Shown one piece after another: positions 8,282 through 17,267 of a DNA stretch of 64,000 nucleotides. The notes beneath the pieces are model-generated. The model was not told the origin of the DNA, made no database searches, and was given only the letters and a program-made list of their open reading frames with translations. Origin of the DNA: F23-B02 sp963632825. Lineage in GTDB: Bacteria > Bacillota > Clostridia > Oscillospirales > Oscillospiraceae. The translations under genes were made by a program, and so were the position numbers. The stretch lies in assembly GCA_963632825.1 (NCBI GenBank), contig CAVGWF010000077.1, positions 6,416-70,415 on the forward strand, given 5' to 3'. The stretch's first letter is position 1. Each line of letters starts with the position of its first letter.

Positions 8282-8878
8282 ATGATAATCACGATCGGAA
8301 GACAGCACGGTTCAAGCGGCAGAGAGATCGCAAGGCTCCTTGCAAAGGAGCTTGGCATCAAGTGCTACGACAAGGAGATAGTTGACGAGGCGGCAAAGCA
8401 CTCCGATTTCAGCCGTGAGCTCATCAATGCTTACGATGAGAAGCGTATGTCCGCTTTTCTGCTCCATGCCGGCGGCTACGGGCTCAATGAGAATTTCCGT
8501 CTCAATATGGAGGTCGTTTCCGCCCAGTTCGATGCTATCCGCGACATCGCTCAGAAGGAGGACTGCATATTCGTCGGTCGCTGCGCCGACTATGTTCTCA
8601 ATGACAGAGACGATGTTGTCAGCATCTTCATTCTCGGCGACATGGACGCAAGGCTCAAGTGCCTTGAGGAGCGTCAGGGACTTGATGAGGCTGCGGCACG
8701 CAAGAAGATCAAGGAGGTCGATAAGGACCGCTCGAGCTTCTATAAGTACTACAGCGATCAGGTTTGGGGCGATGCCCGCAACTACGATCTGTGCATCAAC
8801 AGCTCTAAGCTCGGCGTTGAAGGCACTGTGGCAGCCATCATGGGCTACCTTAAGGCAAGAGGCGTCACCAAAAGATAA
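8282..8878 (+). CDS. Cytidylate-kinase-like family protein
   Basis: The 198-residue protein begins MIITIGRQHGSSGREIARLLAKELG, the degenerate P-loop of the cytidylate-kinase-like (AAK_26) family, followed by YDKEIVDEAAK, an IFVGRCADYVL segment and a lid-like REKIKEVDK-type region. It is shorter than Cmk and these proteins often sit apart from the main cmk-rpsA locus. Nucleoside monophosphate kinase activity is plausible but unproven. GGAGG lies just before the ATG. It stands alone with a consensus promoter and a terminator. Confidence 0.8.
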   Translation: MIITIGRQHGSSGREIARLLAKELGIKCYDKEIVDEAAKHSDFSRELINAYDEKRMSAFLLHAGGYGLNENFRLNMEVVSAQFDAIRDIAQKEDCIFVGRCADYVLNDRDDVVSIFILGDMDARLKCLEERQGLDEAAARKKIKEVDKDRSSFYKYYSDQVWGDARNYDLCINSSKLGVEGTVAAIMGYLKARGVTKR

Positions 8879-8898
8879 AACTCATCCCACAAAATACG

Positions 8899-8926
8899 AA
8901 AAACCGCCCCACGGGGCGGTTTTTTC
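8899..8926. terminator. Bidirectional terminator
   Basis: AAACCGCCCC pairs with GGGGCGGTTT around a two-base gap, flanked by A and T runs; it ends both the kinase-like gene and the convergent membrane protein gene. Confidence 0.9.
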
Positions 8927-8942
8927 ATATTCTGTTTCTATC

Positions 8943-9389
8943 TCACGGCAGCGAAACATAAGCGATAAATTCGGAAAACTCACCATCCGCGCCGTAAAAG
9001 ACCACAAAGTCGCAGCGCAGCAAGTTATCCTCAATGTAGTAAGAGCCGAAGTTTCCGTCATCATCCTCGACAATTATGCGGTAAGACCAGCCGGAGGTCT
9101 CGATGGGTAAAAGTCCGACTATTCTTTTCGCTCTGAAGCCGTTAAGCTTTTCAAGCGCCCATGTGAACTCGGCGTCTTTAAATTCATAAACTTCGCCGTT
9201 GCTTCCGTTCTGCACGGCAATGCTCGTTATCTTTTCCGGATCGAGGGAAAACACCTGCTTCTCGGCGCTGGCAAAGGAATCATCCATCTTCGCCGACATT
9301 TTGCTGGTCAAAACAAGAGAGGATATCCAATACGCGGCGATCAAAGCAATAATGACCGCTAGGAATATCACGAGTTTTTTGTGCTTCAT
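8943..9389 (-). CDS. Single-pass membrane protein of unknown function
   Basis: The 148-residue product has a basic N-terminus, one membrane helix (about 6-28) and a 120-residue domain expected outside the cell. The domain contains ITSIAVQNGSNGEVYEF and alternating strands, but I do not recognise the family. GAGGG precedes the ATG. It begins 20 bases after the stop of the C39-like protease gene on the same strand, so the two probably form an operon, with this protein a possible partner or immunity-like companion. Confidence 0.6.
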   Translation of the reverse strand: MKHKKLVIFLAVIIALIAAYWISSLVLTSKMSAKMDDSFASAEKQVFSLDPEKITSIAVQNGSNGEVYEFKDAEFTWALEKLNGFRAKRIVGLLPIETSGWSYRIIVEDDDGNFGSYYIEDNLLRCDFVVFYGADGEFSEFIAYVSLP

Positions 9390-9409
9390 AATTTCCCTCC
9401 ATTCAATAT

Positions 9410-10668
9410 CTATCTGCTTATTTTAACATCCCAATAGGTATCAGAAGTTAAAGTCGCTAGGTCTGCATATCGAGGACTGGTACTCCACCCATCGGCAATT
9501 TTGATATATGTTTTATAATATCCTGTTGTCGTGCTTACAAGTCGTGTGTATGCATAACCTACTATTTGATGCCTTCCATATGTTCCGTGCCCCATCACTA
9601 TTATGTCCATGAGCCTATCTCTCAGAAGGGTTGCCCTTATATTATCATAACTTATGTCCGTGCGGGTACATGTTGCATCTAATCCGTAATTGTCAAAACA
9701 CTCGCTAATATATGCCCCAGTAAGGGCGTTAACAGTTCCTCCTAAACTTCCTATGTCCATGTTAAAATAATATTTTCCATCACCTTGTTTCACAACTGCT
9801 GTAAACAGGGTATAATCTGTTATTCGTTTTATTGATGACACATTAAATCTATTGCCATACATTCTAAGCATATTGGTTATTGCTGTAGGTCCACAATGAT
9901 TCTCATATCCATAGTCATTAAACGCAGCCATGTCGATTACTCTAAGATGATTCTCCGATGTGTCCCATTTATTTATATGTGATGAATATTTAAATGGTCC
10001 CGCATAGTTTCTGTTGGCATGAGTATAAGGATTTGTTATGATGCTTTCAGTAGTTTCCGCACCCTTGCTTTGAACTATAGATGCAAGTATCTGCACCGGC
10101 ACATTGCCGACATCCCTTGCAGTTTCTAACGCATTTGCCACCTCGACCTTTGGAACGATATAACCATTAGCCGTTTCCATACTGCCATCGCCCAAATCCT
10201 TATAACAGGCAAGCGCTCCTAAATATATGATGCGGTCACTATCTGCTGTCTCCATGCCCTTATATATTGGCGACGCAGTATCCGACCATTCAATAATTAT
10301 ATTTTCAATCCCAAGGTATGCTGAGGCAACAACATATCCCTTATCAAATTCAACGGAATATGCAGTAATATTGTTTTCACCTGTATTATCATACATTGTG
10401 ACGATTGTCGCTATACGCGTGTCGGAATTCCATGATGACACCCCCGCTTCAATCGTATCGTTGACAAATAGTTGCGCTATATATCCTGCCTCTTCCTCCG
10501 AAACGAAAATGTCTTCCTCATCAACTGCGGAAATGTTGCCTATATCAACATCTCCTTTGGTAATTGGTATCTTAGTTTCCCCAGCTGTTAAATCAATTGC
10601 TGAAGCGCCTATGGGTAGCACAGTGATTAAAAGGACAAGTACCAAAACTAACGATATTGTTTTTTCAT
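9410..10668 (-). CDS. Secreted C39-like cysteine protease with frameshifted signal peptide
   Basis: The mature part has a pro-region-like N-terminal half and a papain-like C39-type domain. NHCGPTAITNML supplies the probable nucleophile (Cys251), RHQIVGYAY the histidine (His359) and KIADGWS the aspartate (Asp385), numbered from the TTG at 10645. The perfect start signal AGGAGGTAACAAATG at 10668 reads only six codons before a stop. Adding one A to the six-A run at 10660-10665 restores a full signal peptide, MKKTISLVLVLVLLITVLPIGASA. The gene is therefore disrupted, phase-switched or mis-sequenced. It is visibly AT-richer than its neighbours. Confidence 0.7.
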
Positions 10669-10794
10669 TTGTTACCTCCTGTCTAAGAGCCGCCTACTTC
10701 TTCACCTACTTAAATTTGCGCCATTTTCACATTCTATACCAGATTATAGTGCCTCCTTTGCCTTAATATTCGCAAATTACCTTATCTTGTATTT

Positions 10795-10823
10795 ACCATA
10801 TCAGATTGCCCGCATTCTGTCAA
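10795..10823 (-). promoter_or_regulatory. Promoter of the C39-like protease operon
   Basis: TTGACA (10818-10823) and TATGGT (10795-10800) on the minus strand, 17-base spacer. The leader to the start codon is about 120 bases. Confidence 0.65.
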
Positions 10824-10831
10824 ACGAGAAA

Positions 10832-10863
10832 AATTCCCCCAAAGCATAGGCTTTGAGGGAATT
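10832..10863 (-). terminator. Terminator after serA
   Basis: AATTCCCTCAAAGC pairs with GCTTTGGGGGAATT on the minus strand and is followed by a T run. Confidence 0.85.
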
Positions 10864-10877
10864 ATATTATTTATTAC

Positions 10878-12044
10878 TCAGAACAGAACTCTGACCCTGA
10901 GGACATCGTCCATTTTTCGTATTGTGTTTGCGGTGTCCTCCCAAATTTCGTCGTTCAAGTCGATTATCGTGTAGGCATATCTGCCGCGCGGCTTGTTTAT
11001 CATATGCTCAACATTTATGTTTTTCGCGGTTATCAGATCGAGGATGCGGTTTATCATGCCGGGCACATTGTGGTGGATAACGCACAGACGGCAGACACCC
11101 ATACGCTCGAGCTTTGCCGAGGGCAGGTTAACGGAGTTTACGATGTTGCCGTTTTTGAGATACTCATAAAGCTGCTTTGCCGCCATTTCCGCACAGCGGT
11201 CCTCACTTTCGGGAGTGCATGCACCCAGATGCGGAAGCGCAATTACATTTTTGCCGCCGAGTATCTTCTCGTTCGGAAAATCGGTGACATATTTTGCGAC
11301 CTTGCCGCTCTCAAGGGCTGCGAGCATCGCGTCGTCGTCAACGACCTCGGCGCGCGACTCGTTTATGATGCGCACCCCGTCGCGCATTGCGCCGAACGCC
11401 TTTGCGTCGAGCATATGGTGGGTATCCTCGTTATACGGGATATTTATGCTTATATAATCGCACTTTTTGAATATCTCGCTTATATCGTCGGCACGCTCGA
11501 CCTCGCGCGAGAGCCGCCAAGCGGCATCCACCGACATGAACGGGTCATATCCGATAACGCTCATATCAAGCGCAAGGCAGGCGTTTGCGACCAGCGCGCC
11601 GGTCGCGCCGAGTCCGAGAACGCCGACGCACTTGCCCATGAGCTCTGGACCTGCGAAATTGGATTTGCCCTTTTCAACGAGCTCTGGTATCCTCTCCCCC
11701 TCGCCCGCTATGCTTTTTACCCACTCGATGCTGCCGATGACATCACGCGACGCCATTACCATCGAGCACACGGTCTGCTCCTTTACCGCCTCGGCATTCG
11801 CGCCGGGGCTGTTGAAGACGACTATCCCGCGCTCGGCATAATCGTCAACGGGAATATTATTGTACCCCGCTCCCGCTCTGGCAACGCCGAGGAGGCTGTC
11901 CGGAGCGGCGAACGAATGCATATCCGCACTGCGGACTATTATTCCGTCGGGCTCCGCCACATCTGCGCCGACGGCGCAGCCAAGGGCTTTTAGCTTATCC
12001 AGTCCCACGGGTGAAATTTTATTTATTGTCTTTATATTAAACAT
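10878..12044 (-). CDS. serA: D-3-phosphoglycerate dehydrogenase
   Basis: The 388-residue enzyme oxidises 3-phosphoglycerate to 3-phosphohydroxypyruvate with NAD, the first step of serine synthesis. The NAD-binding Rossmann motif VLGLGATGALVANACL lies near residue 140. The catalytic INESRAEVVDD and ALPHLGACTPESEDRCA regions follow, the latter carrying the catalytic histidine. The C-terminal part (about 315-388) is an ACT-like domain (VCRLCVIHHNVPGMINRILDLI), which in this family senses serine or other amino acids. It overlaps the end of serC by 8 bases, so the two are translationally coupled. Confidence 0.93.
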   Translation of the reverse strand: MFNIKTINKISPVGLDKLKALGCAVGADVAEPDGIIVRSADMHSFAAPDSLLGVARAGAGYNNIPVDDYAERGIVVFNSPGANAEAVKEQTVCSMVMASRDVIGSIEWVKSIAGEGERIPELVEKGKSNFAGPELMGKCVGVLGLGATGALVANACLALDMSVIGYDPFMSVDAAWRLSREVERADDISEIFKKCDYISINIPYNEDTHHMLDAKAFGAMRDGVRIINESRAEVVDDDAMLAALESGKVAKYVTDFPNEKILGGKNVIALPHLGACTPESEDRCAEMAAKQLYEYLKNGNIVNSVNLPSAKLERMGVCRLCVIHHNVPGMINRILDLITAKNINVEHMINKPRGRYAYTIIDLNDEIWEDTANTIRKMDDVLRVRVLF

Positions 12045-13122
12045 GGTGTTCTACCTCAAATTGCTTCATGTATTCAGCCAGCGCCAGAGCGCCCTGCATA
12101 GGCATTGCGTTGTAGAGCGAGGCTCTTATCCCGCCGGTGAGCCTGTGCCCCTTGAGATTTAAAAGTCCCTGTCGTGACGCGCCCTCCACAAAAGCCGCAT
12201 CGAGCTCGTCCGAGCCCGTGCGGAAGGTTATGTTCATATCGCTGCGCGAATCGCGGCGGGCATGAGGGATATAGAGCCTGCTGTTATCCAGCACATCGTA
12301 TATGAGCCCTGCGCGCTGTTTTTTTATTTTCTCCATCTCGGCGACTCCGCCGATGCTCTCGAGCCAATCGAGCATCAGTCCGAGCATATATATGCACCAG
12401 CACGGCGGCGTGTTGAGCATGGAATCCTTTTTTATAAGCGTATCATAGCTCATTACCGAGGGACATATATCCGTCTGTCTGCCGGCAAGGGACTTGTCGA
12501 TGATAACCACCGTCAGTCCCGCGGGAGCCATGTTCTTCTGCGCTCCGGCGTATATGAGCCCGAATTTTGACACATCGACGGGCTTTGACAGTATATCCGA
12601 GGACATATCACAGACTATGGTCTTTCCAGCAGTATCGGGAACGGATTGCCATTCGGTGCCGAAAATGGTGTTGTTCGCGCAGTAGTAGAAATAGCTTGAA
12701 TCGGCACTGAGCCGCAGCGCCTCGGGAATATAGCAGTGTCCCTTGTCTGAGCTGTCGCAGGCAATATTCACCCTGCCGTATTTCTGTGCCTCCTTTGCCG
12801 CGAGAGACGAAAAGTTTCCGGTAACGGCATAGTCGGCACTGCCGTCCCTCCCCATCAGATTCAGCGGTATCGCCGCGAACTGAAGCGTTGCACCGCCCTG
12901 CAGAAGCAGTATCTCATAATTATCCGGCACCTTCAGCGCGCTTTTAAGCTTTGCCTTTGACGCTTGAAAGATCTCGTCAAACAGCTTACTTCGGTGGCTC
13001 ATCTCCATAACGGACATTCCGCTGCCGTTATAATCGCTTATCTCGCATCTTGCCCTTTCCAGCACCGATTCCGGCATCATTGACGGGCCGGCGGAAAAGT
13101 TATATATATTTTCTCTCGACAC
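12037..13122 (-). CDS. serC: Phosphoserine aminotransferase
   Basis: The 361-residue PLP enzyme converts 3-phosphohydroxypyruvate and glutamate to phosphoserine. It begins RENIYNFSAGPSMMPESVL, the SerC signature, and has the PLP-lysine region LIYAGAQKNMAPAGLTVVI near residue 190 and a C-terminal LKGHRLTGGIRASLYNAMP. The start is taken as GTG at 13122, eight bases after AGGGAGG; the ATG at 13143 would place that ribosome site inside the gene. It is the first gene of a serC-serA pair; a SerB is not present in the window. Confidence 0.93.
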   Translation of the reverse strand: MSRENIYNFSAGPSMMPESVLERARCEISDYNGSGMSVMEMSHRSKLFDEIFQASKAKLKSALKVPDNYEILLLQGGATLQFAAIPLNLMGRDGSADYAVTGNFSSLAAKEAQKYGRVNIACDSSDKGHCYIPEALRLSADSSYFYYCANNTIFGTEWQSVPDTAGKTIVCDMSSDILSKPVDVSKFGLIYAGAQKNMAPAGLTVVIIDKSLAGRQTDICPSVMSYDTLIKKDSMLNTPPCWCIYMLGLMLDWLESIGGVAEMEKIKKQRAGLIYDVLDNSRLYIPHARRDSRSDMNITFRTGSDELDAAFVEGASRQGLLNLKGHRLTGGIRASLYNAMPMQGALALAEYMKQFEVEHHV

Positions 13123-13176
13123 GATGAGCACCTCCCTGCGCATACATCAAAAGTATAGCCATTTATCATTTCTCTG

Positions 13177-14463
13177 TCAAATGACATTTCCGACTAAAAT
13201 TCCGTCAGAAACGGAATCTATCAGGACATTGTGTACCGTTCCGCGCAGATTGTCACCGGGCACGGCTACCTCAAGATAGTTATCGCTGTGTCCCTTCCAC
13301 AGTCCGCCCTCATGCGTTTCAAACAAAACCGGCAGGGTCTTGCCGACCATGCCGTTGAGAAAACGCTTTCTCGTTTCGGTAACGACGGCACGCGCCTGCT
13401 TTGAGCGCTTTGCCTTTGTTGCGCGGTCAACCTGACCCTCCATCTTATCGGCCGGAGTGCCGGGGCGGCGGGAGTACGGGAAGATATGCGCATCGGAAAA
13501 CTCCGCTTTTTTGAGAAACTCCAGTGTTTCGAGCTGGTGCTGCTCCGTCTCGCCTGGGAAGCCGACGATAACATCGCAGGTCATGCCGCAGTCGGGAAAA
13601 TACCGGCGCAGAAGCTGCATGGCTTCATAGAACCGTGCGGTATCGTATTTGCGGTTCATCGCCTTGAGCGTTGCATCGCAGCCGGATTGCAGTGAAAGAT
13701 GAAAATGCCTGCAAACGCTGCCGCACGAAGCAAGTCTTATGCAGAAATCCTCGGTTATAACGCTCGGCTCTATCGAGCCCAGACGAAGGCGCATATGCGG
13801 AGCAGCCTCGGCTATGGCGCATACGGCATCGGCAAGAGTGGGCCTTCCCGGAAGATCCACACCGTAAGACGCGATCTCGATACCGGTTATTACGAGCTCC
13901 CTGTAGCCGCGCTCATCGAGCTCACGCGCCTGCTGCACGGCAGCCTCCGGCGGCAGGCTGCGCACTCTTCCGCGAGTGTACGGTATTATGCAGTAGGAGC
14001 AGAAGTTTACGCAGCCGTCCTGAATTTTCAGCAGTGCGCGGGTGTGCCCCGATACCGCTCCGGCGGGCAGCTCCTCAAAAACGCGCCTTTCAAAGGGCTT
14101 GTCGAGCTCGTATCCGCCCTCGCCGGTGGCGACCGCCTTCTCTATGGCATCAACAAGCTTTATCCTGTCGGCGGTACCGTAAACTATATCGGCGCCCGTT
14201 TTCTGCACGGTGTCTGGGCTGAGCTGGGAATAGCAGCCCGATACGGCGACCACTGCTCCGGGGTTTTCCTCTCTGAGCCTGTGTATTGCCTGACGCGACT
14301 TGCGCCCCGCCTCGGCGGTGACCGCGCAGGTATTGACGATAACGGCATCGGCGACCTCGCCCTCGGTGCAGGGGAGGTGTCCGTGCTCCCGCAGCAGGGT
14401 CTCCACAGCCTGTGTTTCATACTGGTTGACCTTGCAGCCGAGAGTGTATATAATATATTTCAT
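13177..14463 (-). CDS. mtaB: tRNA t6A37 methylthiotransferase
   Basis: This 428-residue radical SAM enzyme adds a methylthio group to t6A at position 37 of ANN-decoding tRNAs, giving ms2t6A. Residues 1-100 form the UPF0004 domain with cluster cysteines in YTLGCKVNQYET (Cys10) and CAV. The radical SAM cluster motif CVNFCSYC lies near residue 150. A C-terminal TRAM-like part ends in GNVI. ATG at 14463 follows GGGAG by nine bases and gives the standard start MKYIIYTLGCKVN. It is divergent from the desulfurase gene with only 28 bases between start codons. Confidence 0.93.
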   Translation of the reverse strand: MKYIIYTLGCKVNQYETQAVETLLREHGHLPCTEGEVADAVIVNTCAVTAEAGRKSRQAIHRLREENPGAVVAVSGCYSQLSPDTVQKTGADIVYGTADRIKLVDAIEKAVATGEGGYELDKPFERRVFEELPAGAVSGHTRALLKIQDGCVNFCSYCIIPYTRGRVRSLPPEAAVQQARELDERGYRELVITGIEIASYGVDLPGRPTLADAVCAIAEAAPHMRLRLGSIEPSVITEDFCIRLASCGSVCRHFHLSLQSGCDATLKAMNRKYDTARFYEAMQLLRRYFPDCGMTCDVIVGFPGETEQHQLETLEFLKKAEFSDAHIFPYSRRPGTPADKMEGQVDRATKAKRSKQARAVVTETRKRFLNGMVGKTLPVLFETHEGGLWKGHSDNYLEVAVPGDNLRGTVHNVLIDSVSDGILVGNVI

Positions 14464-14491
14464 GCAAATCATCTCCCGAGGAGTCTGTTAT

Positions 14492-15622
14492 ATGGAAGTT
14501 TATCTTGATAATGCGGCAACCACGCAGGTCTGCCGTGAAGCAGCCGACATTGCCTATAAGGTCATGACCGAGTGCTACGGAAACCCGAGCTCCACGCACA
14601 CGAAGGGTCGTGAGGCGAAGGCTTATCTCGACACTGCCCGTGCACAGATAGCAAAGGCGCTGGGCTGCACGCCCGCCGAGGTGTATTTCACATCCTGCGG
14701 TTCTGAAAGCGATGTGTGGGCGATAACCAAGGGTGCCGAGAGCTTGGCCCGCCGGGGAAAGCACATAATCTCATCCGCCGCTGAGCACGACGCAGTACGG
14801 AAAACGCTTGCGGAGCTTGAGGCGCGCGGCTTTGAGGTGACATACCTTGCCCCCGGGTCCGACGGCTCGATCTCCGTAGATTCGGTAAGAAGCGCACTGC
14901 GCAGCGACACGGTGCTCGTAACGCTTATGATGGTCAACAACGAGACAGGAGCCGTTACTGACATTGCGGGAATTGCAAAAATGCTCAAAGCCGAGGGCTC
15001 GAAGGCGCTTCTGCATACCGATGCCGTTCAGGGCTTCATGAAGGTGCCGTTCAGGGCAAAGGCTCTGGGGGCTGACATGATAAGCCTGAGCGGGCACAAG
15101 ATCCACGCTCCGAAGGGTATAGGCGCATTGTATATCAAAACGGGGGTCAAAATCAAGCCCCTCATTCGCGGCGGCGCTCAGGAAAGCGGTATGCGTGCCG
15201 GAACCGAGGCAATGCCGCAGATAGCCGCCTTCGGCGCGGCGGCGGAGATAGCTTTTGCCGGAATGGAGGATAACTGCGAAAAAATGTCCGCCCTGCGTGA
15301 GCAGGCTATAAGGCTCATTACCGAGACCATGCCGGAGGCAATGGTGATCGGCGGCGGTGCTCCGCACATTCTCAGCGTTTCCCTTCCCGGCTGGCGCAGC
15401 GAGGTCCTGATGAACTATCTTGAGGCAAAGGGCATATTCGTCTCGCGCAGCTCCGCCTGCAAAAAGGGCGGCAGGAGCCATGTGCTGGAGGCAATGGGGC
15501 TTCCGGCAGCCGTCATTGACGGTGCCGTGAGGATAAGCTTTTCGCGCTTCAGCACACCGGAAGATGTGTCCGCTCTCTGCTCGGCGCTGCTCGAGGCGCA
15601 CAATACCTTAGCGCACAGGTAA
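14492..15622 (+). CDS. Cysteine desulfurase (NifS/IscS family)
   Basis: The 376-residue PLP enzyme removes sulfur from cysteine and holds it as a persulfide for Fe-S cluster assembly or tRNA thiolation. It opens with MEVYLDNAATTQVC, has the PLP lysine in SLSGHKIHAPKGIGALY (about residue 200) and the active-site cysteine in SRSSACKKGGRS (about 324). No scaffold or thiI gene follows. The open frame continues upstream to 14300, but CGAGGAG sits before 14492 and the family starts there. The neighbour mtaB is itself a sulfur-inserting tRNA enzyme. Confidence 0.9.
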   Translation: MEVYLDNAATTQVCREAADIAYKVMTECYGNPSSTHTKGREAKAYLDTARAQIAKALGCTPAEVYFTSCGSESDVWAITKGAESLARRGKHIISSAAEHDAVRKTLAELEARGFEVTYLAPGSDGSISVDSVRSALRSDTVLVTLMMVNNETGAVTDIAGIAKMLKAEGSKALLHTDAVQGFMKVPFRAKALGADMISLSGHKIHAPKGIGALYIKTGVKIKPLIRGGAQESGMRAGTEAMPQIAAFGAAAEIAFAGMEDNCEKMSALREQAIRLITETMPEAMVIGGGAPHILSVSLPGWRSEVLMNYLEAKGIFVSRSSACKKGGRSHVLEAMGLPAAVIDGAVRISFSRFSTPEDVSALCSALLEAHNTLAHR

Positions 15623-15635
15623 AAGCTTCAAGCTT

Positions 15636-15672
15636 CAAGGCTGCACCGCTTGGGTGCAGCCTTGATTTTGTT
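15636..15672. terminator. Terminator after the cysteine desulfurase
   Basis: CAAGGCTGCACC pairs with GGTGCAGCCTTG, followed by a T-rich stretch. It also lies at the 3' end of the convergent AI-2E gene. Confidence 0.85.
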
Positions 15673-15677
15673 CTTTA

Positions 15678-16973
15678 TTATTCTTTTTTGCCGCCGTCCT
15701 GCTCGGGCGGCTTTTTTGTCCTCCGCTTCGGCACGAGCTCCAGCGTTTCCGGATCTATGTAGTCAAGATTCCGATATGCATCGGCATCGGTCGGCAGATT
15801 TTCGCGTTTAAGCTTTTTGTTCACAAGCGTTTCTATCATCGTGTAGATGATAACGAATGCCGGAACGCCCAGCAGCATGCCCCAGAAGCCGAATATACCG
15901 CCGAACAGGACAATGGAAAACAGCACCCAGAAGCCGTTTATACCAATGGATGTACCCAGTATCTTCGGTCCTATGACATTGCCGTCGAGCTGCTGGAGAA
16001 CAAAGATGAAGATTATGAACCACAGGCACATTTTCGGGTCGACCAGCAGCACCAGCAGCGCCGACGGCACGGCACCGATAAACGGGCCGAAGAACGGGAT
16101 AACATTCGTTACGCCGACAATGACGGATATCAGCAGCGAATACGGCATATTCAGTGCCACGCAGCCGAAATAGCAGATGACGCCTATTATGGCGCTGTCA
16201 AGGAGCTTACCGGTGATAAAGCCCATGAAGGTGCGGTCGGCAAAACGGAGAGCCGAGGAGACCTTTCTCGCACGCGCGGGAGAGAAAATGCTGTAGAGTA
16301 TCTTGCGGTAGTGTGCAATAAAAGGCTCCTTGTTATAGAGAATATAGATCGACACGATAATGCCGATGACGATGTTGTACACGGCCTTAAGCACGGACAT
16401 AACGCCGCTGGTTATGTTCGTTACAATGCTTTCCATGCTGGGCAGCAGCGTGTTCGTTGCCCACTTTGTGAGCGCATCGGTGAGATTTCCGAATATCTTG
16501 GTGGCATATTCCTCTATCTCCGGATAGTTTTTAAGCAGCTTGTCTATCGTTGTGGATGCCGTATCGAAGTATGTAGGGCTGTTTGTGATTATCGCCGATA
16601 TACTGTCGTACACCTGCGGAACGATAAGATATATCAGAGCCGCAATTATGAACACCAGCACGATCTCGGCAAGTATGAGTGCGAGCACTCTCGGAAGCTT
16701 CGTTCCCGCTCTGAATCTGGGATGTTTTTTCCTTATGCCCGCAACAAGCGGCTTAAACATCCTGTTTTCATACATTATCATTGAAGGGACGAGCAGATAT
16801 GATATCACAAGCCCCCATATGAACGGGCTGAGTATGCCCATGAGCGAGCCCAGCACGCTCACCAGATCTCCCATATAGTCTATGCCGAAGTAAAACAGTA
16901 TGCTCGCTGCAATAACGGCAAACGCGGTTATGCCCCAGCCTATGTATTGGGAATATTTGTGTTTCTTATTCAA
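15678..16973 (-). CDS. AI-2E family transporter (PerM-like)
   Basis: The 431-residue membrane protein has about eight helices in the AI-2E/PerM arrangement: an N-terminal pair, a long central extracellular segment, and the conserved C-terminal block LLISVIVGVTNVIPFFGPFIGAVP and FWGMLLGVPAFVIIY. Family members export small molecules or ions; the substrate here is unknown. The tail is charged. TTG at 16973 follows AGGGGGG by eight bases and is preferred to the GTG at 16982, which overlaps that site. Confidence 0.85.
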   Translation of the reverse strand: MNKKHKYSQYIGWGITAFAVIAASILFYFGIDYMGDLVSVLGSLMGILSPFIWGLVISYLLVPSMIMYENRMFKPLVAGIRKKHPRFRAGTKLPRVLALILAEIVLVFIIAALIYLIVPQVYDSISAIITNSPTYFDTASTTIDKLLKNYPEIEEYATKIFGNLTDALTKWATNTLLPSMESIVTNITSGVMSVLKAVYNIVIGIIVSIYILYNKEPFIAHYRKILYSIFSPARARKVSSALRFADRTFMGFITGKLLDSAIIGVICYFGCVALNMPYSLLISVIVGVTNVIPFFGPFIGAVPSALLVLLVDPKMCLWFIIFIFVLQQLDGNVIGPKILGTSIGINGFWVLFSIVLFGGIFGFWGMLLGVPAFVIIYTMIETLVNKKLKRENLPTDADAYRNLDYIDPETLELVPKRRTKKPPEQDGGKKE

Positions 16974-17001
16974 TTCTACCACCCCCCTGATCGTTAATTA
17001 G

Positions 17002-17030
17002 ATATTACTATCACTTCCCTGCCCCGTCAA
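17002..17030 (-). promoter_or_regulatory. Promoter of the AI-2E gene
   Basis: TTGACG (17025-17030) and TAATAT (17002-17007) on the minus strand, 17-base spacer. The rest of the intergenic stretch to 17267 is AT-rich and holds an inverted repeat TGCGTTAT/ATAACGCA (17059-17092); nothing else is recognised there. Confidence 0.65.
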
Positions 17031-17267
17031 TATCTGCGTAAAAATTTCGTATTTTCTTTGCGTTATGTAAACTATTTTGCGTATATAACGCAGTCATTTA
17101 TGTTGAAAACCGTGTTGGAAATGTTTAAAACCTTTAGTTTTCAAGGCTTTTTATTCTGCCGCTGCCCACCGGACTATTCATTTTTTGTCGAATAAAGCAT
17201 AATTCTGCAACCTTGGGCATTAAACGCCGCGTCCGGCATATGCTCTATATGACTGGAGGGATAAGCC

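Noticed and set aside
10227..10766. A 179-codon plus-strand frame opposite the C39-like protease
   Set aside because: Antisense to the protease frame, with no ribosome site and no recognisable domain.
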